NCBI GenBank assembly: GCA_035577985.1
Contig: DATJZY010000032.1
Location: 1-64,000, forward strand
Origin: Candidatus Eisenbacteria bacterium
GTDB taxonomy: Bacteria; Desulfobacterota; Binatia; DP-6
Reading direction: 5' to 3'
Length of the DNA: 64,000 nt
Shown one piece after another: positions 61,161-64,000 of this stretch. The position numbers and the translations under genes are program-made. The notes beneath the pieces were generated by a model. The model made no database searches. It saw only the letters and a program-made list of their open reading frames with translations, and was not told the DNA's origin. How positions within the stretch are numbered: the stretch's first letter is position 1; every line of letters begins with the position of its first letter.

Positions 61161-62380
61161 GCCGGCGCGGGCACGCCCCAGCGATCCCAGTAGGCGCGAT
61201 AGCGCTCGCGCTCGACGCGCTCGTCGAGCCCGAACTCCGCCAGCGAGTAGACGTGCGGGCCCTCGGCGTCCTTGCGGTTGCGGCCGAGATGGCGCTGCAT
61301 CGCCTGCTCCGCCTCGGCGGAGAGCGGCAGATCGAAGTGACGGTAGATCCGCCGCACGATCCCCATCGGATCGCGCACCAGGTCCGTGTACTGCACGTCG
61401 ACGAAGCGCTCCGGCGGCGCGCAGCCCTCGTCGCGGGCTTCGAAGCCGCGCCGGATGTCGTCGGCGAGGAGCCTGGTCACCTCGTCGCCCACCTTCACCG
61501 GGTCGACGAAGGCGCTGAACGTCTGCCGCAGGACCACGTGGAGGCTCGTGACCGACGCCACCACTTCCAGCGGATCGCGATGGGTGACGACCATGTTCGC
61601 GTCCGGGTACGTCGCGCAGAGCGCGCGGAGTCCCGGCAGATGCGGTGGCGCCTTCAGCACCCAGCGCTCGCCGGGACAGCGCCATTGCAGGTTCTGCAGG
61701 AACTGGCGGTGGTAGCGGTACGCCGGGCGCAGGTCCTGGCGGTCGAGCCACGACTGGTACGACGGCACGAACCAGGTCGACGAGAACTGGAAGCTCAAGA
61801 ACGAGTGGCTGAGGATGACGACACACTCCTCGGGAAGCTGGGCGCCCACCGGATGGATCGTCTTGAAGCGCGGCGCGAGGCGCAGGAACCAGCGGATGTC
61901 GCGCGCCGCGCGCTCGATGCGCGGATCGGTGTCGTACGTGGCGCGGTCGGGTGGCGGCGACGGGCTGCGCAGCTCCCAGTGGCGCGGAACCCGGTTCGCG
62001 GGATCCTGCGCCAGCAGGCCGTGGAGGAACGTCGATCCGCTGCGCGGGAGGCCCAGGATGAAGAGGGGGCGCCGGATCTGCTCGTCGGTTATGGCCGGAT
62101 GCAGACGCCGATCGCGCTCCATCAAGAGGCGATTCATGAGCATGCCGGTGAGATCGTGGCGTGCCGCGATGCGGCCCACGATGCTCAGGCGCGACTCCTC
62201 TTCGATCGACTGCATCAGGCGGCGCAGCGGATCGCGGAACGACGGATCACCGAAGTCGTCGAGCCCGGTGCGCCGACGTGCGCCCGCGAGCAGGCTCTCC
62301 GGGTCGAGCCGTACGAGGCGCCCCGCCCCGTCGAAGATGCGGGCGCCTCGCAGGACGAGCTGCGGCCATGCGCTCGTCAT
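61157..62380 (-). CDS. Sulfotransferase family protein
   Basis: 407 residues. The PAPS 5'-phosphosulfate loop LFILGLPRSGSTFLHGLLAQ lies at residues ~105-124, and the 3'-phosphate element THRDPLEVVASVTSLH near 260. Both are intact. An N-terminal ~100-residue helical region precedes them. It transfers sulfate from PAPS to a hydroxyl or similar group; the acceptor is unknown. Its ATG overlaps the stop of the upstream HpnL-like gene (ATGA, 62377-62380), so the pair is translationally coupled. Confidence 0.85.
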   Translation of the reverse strand: MTSAWPQLVLRGARIFDGAGRLVRLDPESLLAGARRRTGLDDFGDPSFRDPLRRLMQSIEEESRLSIVGRIAARHDLTGMLMNRLLMERDRRLHPAITDEQIRRPLFILGLPRSGSTFLHGLLAQDPANRVPRHWELRSPSPPPDRATYDTDPRIERAARDIRWFLRLAPRFKTIHPVGAQLPEECVVILSHSFLSFQFSSTWFVPSYQSWLDRQDLRPAYRYHRQFLQNLQWRCPGERWVLKAPPHLPGLRALCATYPDANMVVTHRDPLEVVASVTSLHVVLRQTFSAFVDPVKVGDEVTRLLADDIRRGFEARDEGCAPPERFVDVQYTDLVRDPMGIVRRIYRHFDLPLSAEAEQAMQRHLGRNRKDAEGPHVYSLAEFGLDERVERERYRAYWDRWGVPAPA

Positions 62381-63405
62381 GGCGTCCGTCCGCGCGCGGC
62401 GCCGTCGCGGGCGGCGAGGGCCGCGGAGGCGGTCTCGAGCTGCCAGACGACGAGCCCGGGGATGCCGAGGATCAGCTCGCGGACGCGCTTGGAGAGCGAG
62501 AGCGCGATCGAGAGGTCGGGCGCGAACCCGAAGATCCGTCCGAGCAGGAGGAAGCCGCCCTCCTGCACACCCAGCGCGCCGGGGACGGGGAAGGCCGCCG
62601 TCCGCACCGCTTCGCCCAGGCTCTCGATGACGAGGGCCGTCGCGAGGTCGACGGGATGGCCGAGGAAGTGCATGGCGAGCCAGATCTCGCCCGCACCGAA
62701 CAGCCAGCTGAGGAAGTGCCAGACGCTCGAGCCCGCGAGACGGCGGCGCTCCGCATACAGGTTTCCGATCGAGACATCCATCGCTTCCGCGCTCGAGGAG
62801 AGCGATGCCCAGTCGGGCGACCGGACGAAGCGGGCGATCGCGCGCGCGAGCGCGCCGAACATGCCGCGGCGCTGCAGCGCGTAGAACCCGGCGGCCACCG
62901 CGGCCGTCGCCGCGATCCCGGCGATCGCCGGGCCCGCCAGGCGCTCGCCGCCCACGTGGGCGAGGAGCAGGGAGAGGCCGAGCAGCGTGAACAGGATCTG
63001 CCCCAGGAGGTGCAGCGTGATGTCGACGACGACGCTGGCGCCCGAGAGCGTCCCCGGAACGCCGGCGCGCGCCAGGAGCTGGGCACGGACCAGGTTGCCG
63101 CCCACGTGCAGCGCCGGCAGGAGCTGGTTGATCGACTCGGCGATCCATCGCGCGCGGAAGAAGGTGCGGAAGCGCGGGCGCCGTTTCTCGTCGAACAGCG
63201 TGTACCAGCCGAGCGCGCTCGCGAGCAGGGGTACCGTGTGGAACAGCGCGACCCAGAGGAGCCCCACGCCGGCCACGGCGAGCGTCCGGGTGACGTCGCG
63301 GATCCCCTGGTAGGCGAGGATCGCGGTGAAGAGCGCGAGACCCAGGAGCAGGCCGGCGTGCGCGAATACCACGACCTGCCTCGTACCGGAGGGCCCTGCC
63401 GACAT
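62377..63405 (-). CDS. HpnL-like / lysylphosphatidylglycerol-synthase-type membrane protein
   Basis: 342 residues with eight or so membrane segments. The C-terminal signature VPGALGVQEGGFLLLG followed by SLSKRVRELILGIPGLVVWQ is close to HpnL-type proteins and the UPF0104/MprF-N transporter group. Such proteins act in hopanoid or polar-lipid metabolism, possibly as flippases. With the sulfotransferase it may handle a sulfated lipid or isoprenoid (inference). No squalene-hopene cyclase is in the window. I chose the ATG at 63405 over a GTG at 63426. Confidence 0.75.
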   Translation of the reverse strand: MSAGPSGTRQVVVFAHAGLLLGLALFTAILAYQGIRDVTRTLAVAGVGLLWVALFHTVPLLASALGWYTLFDEKRRPRFRTFFRARWIAESINQLLPALHVGGNLVRAQLLARAGVPGTLSGASVVVDITLHLLGQILFTLLGLSLLLAHVGGERLAGPAIAGIAATAAVAAGFYALQRRGMFGALARAIARFVRSPDWASLSSSAEAMDVSIGNLYAERRRLAGSSVWHFLSWLFGAGEIWLAMHFLGHPVDLATALVIESLGEAVRTAAFPVPGALGVQEGGFLLLGRIFGFAPDLSIALSLSKRVRELILGIPGLVVWQLETASAALAARDGAARGRTP

Positions 63406-63456
63406 CGGGATCAGAGCCTCTGGCACGAGCCGCGCCGGACGGCAAACCGCGCCGCG

Positions 63457-64000
63457 CTACGAGCACTGTGCGGCGAGGGTGTCGGACGGATCGGTGAGGG
63501 GTCGATCGCCGTCGACGCGCGTGACGCCGTCGGCGCCTTCCGTCATCGCGAAGCGGCGGACGTCGCCGGCGTCGTCGTCCACGAGCTGCAGCTCCGCGGC
63601 GCCGTCCCGGACCTCGACGAACCAGCGGCCTCGCTCGTTCGGGGCAATGCCGCGGAACGTGTAGCTGCCGGAGTCGCACAGGGCGAGGGTCGATCGGAGC
63701 GGGCTCCCGGGGCGGAGGCGGAAGAGATAGACGCTGCCGCTGACGGCGGCGGTGAGCCGCTCCTGGAGGGCGACGTCGTCGCAGAAGCCGCGCTGGTCGA
63801 GGAGGTCCACGACCTCACCGCCGATGGCGACGTGGCCGTCCTGCAATGCCACCTCGATCGAGCCGGTGTCGGCGCTGCCGTCGCCCAGCGCGAGAGAGAG
63901 CACCGCGCCGGCGGGGTCCAGCGACCAGGTCCCGCGGTCGGAGCTCGCGTCGATCGTGCTGTTCGACAGGTGCACGAGGGTCGTCACCTCGAGCAAGCCC
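63457..64000 (-). CDS. Protein of unknown function (5' end outside window)
   Basis: The frame is open to the right edge, so the start is not in the window; about 180 residues of the C-terminal part are visible. The sequence is beta-rich and acidic, with two Cys in RGFCDDVALQ and ALCDSGSYTFRG. It ends TLAAQCS. No family recognised. The gene lies upstream of, and in the same direction as, the HpnL-like gene. Confidence 0.6.
   Translation of the reverse strand, partial: GLLEVTTLVHLSNSTIDASSDRGTWSLDPAGAVLSLALGDGSADTGSIEVALQDGHVAIGGEVVDLLDQRGFCDDVALQERLTAAVSGSVYLFRLRPGSPLRSTLALCDSGSYTFRGIAPNERGRWFVEVRDGAAELQLVDDDAGDVRRFAMTEGADGVTRVDGDRPLTDPSDTLAAQCS

Overview
The window is a 64 kb chromosomal segment of a GC-rich, Gram-negative bacterium, around 70% G+C by eye. 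The Gram-negative assignment follows from lipoprotein and outer-membrane machinery: Lnt, a MlaA-type lipoprotein, a MlaC-type shuttle, several lipobox proteins, multi-haem c-type cytochromes and DUF1329. Several secreted proteins carry Thr-only linkers, ECD- or DNDGDG-type Cys/Asp motifs and a recurring C-terminal module. Together these resemble uncultured Deltaproteobacteria-like lineages such as Candidatus Binatia (Binatota). That assignment is an inference from gene content, since no rRNA or other phylogenetic marker lies in the window. I found no tRNA, rRNA, CRISPR array, transposase or phage gene.

Layout. 1-4.9 kb: a truncated lipoprotein CocE-like hydrolase, an Ldh2-type dehydrogenase and a Cys-rich exported alpha/beta hydrolase. 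4.9-10.4 kb: phosphofructokinase, then a translationally coupled DUF3604 / PpiC / HupE-UreJ trio. 10.4-19.3 kb: a possible redox or catabolic locus with a molybdopterin oxidoreductase, a tetrahaem cytochrome c, an epoxide-hydrolase-like enzyme, a QueG/RdhA-like 4Fe-4S protein fused to an SCP2 domain, a TetR regulator heading the operon, and a divergent DUF1329 gene. A palindromic operator candidate sits between the regulator and DUF1329. 19.4-34.5 kb: a GT39-like membrane glycosyltransferase, class I fumarase, YpfJ-type metallopeptidase, two large secreted proteins sharing a C-terminal module, an alkaline-phosphatase-fold/TPR lipoprotein, a DUF2723/TPR protein and an SGNH hydrolase.

34.6-45.6 kb is mostly housekeeping or small redox genes: Lnt, Pcm, ABM and YdhR monooxygenases, a DJ-1-like protein, a cupin, a Ddn-like F420 candidate, SIMPL, an LLM oxidoreductase, an AI-2E family transporter and a haemolysin III family protein. 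A 430-base gene-poor gap here holds a long palindrome. 45.6-56.4 kb: a C1 papain-like peptidase fused to an alpha/beta hydrolase, a CARDB surface protein, a DamX-like SPOR protein, a CocE/NonD hydrolase, a 50-residue protein with a strong ribosome binding site, a phytanoyl-CoA dioxygenase relative and a large Thr-rich protein. 56.6-63.4 kb: a four-gene operon coupling MlaA and MlaC homologues to an ABC-2 exporter rather than MlaFEDB, an endonuclease/exonuclease/phosphatase protein, and a sulfotransferase / HpnL-like pair. A partial gene of unknown function runs off the right edge.

The strongest candidates for undescribed biology are the Mla/ABC-2 hybrid operon, the TetR-controlled QueG-SCP2 / cytochrome locus, the C1-peptidase/lipase fusion, the 50-residue protein and the long intergenic palindromes.
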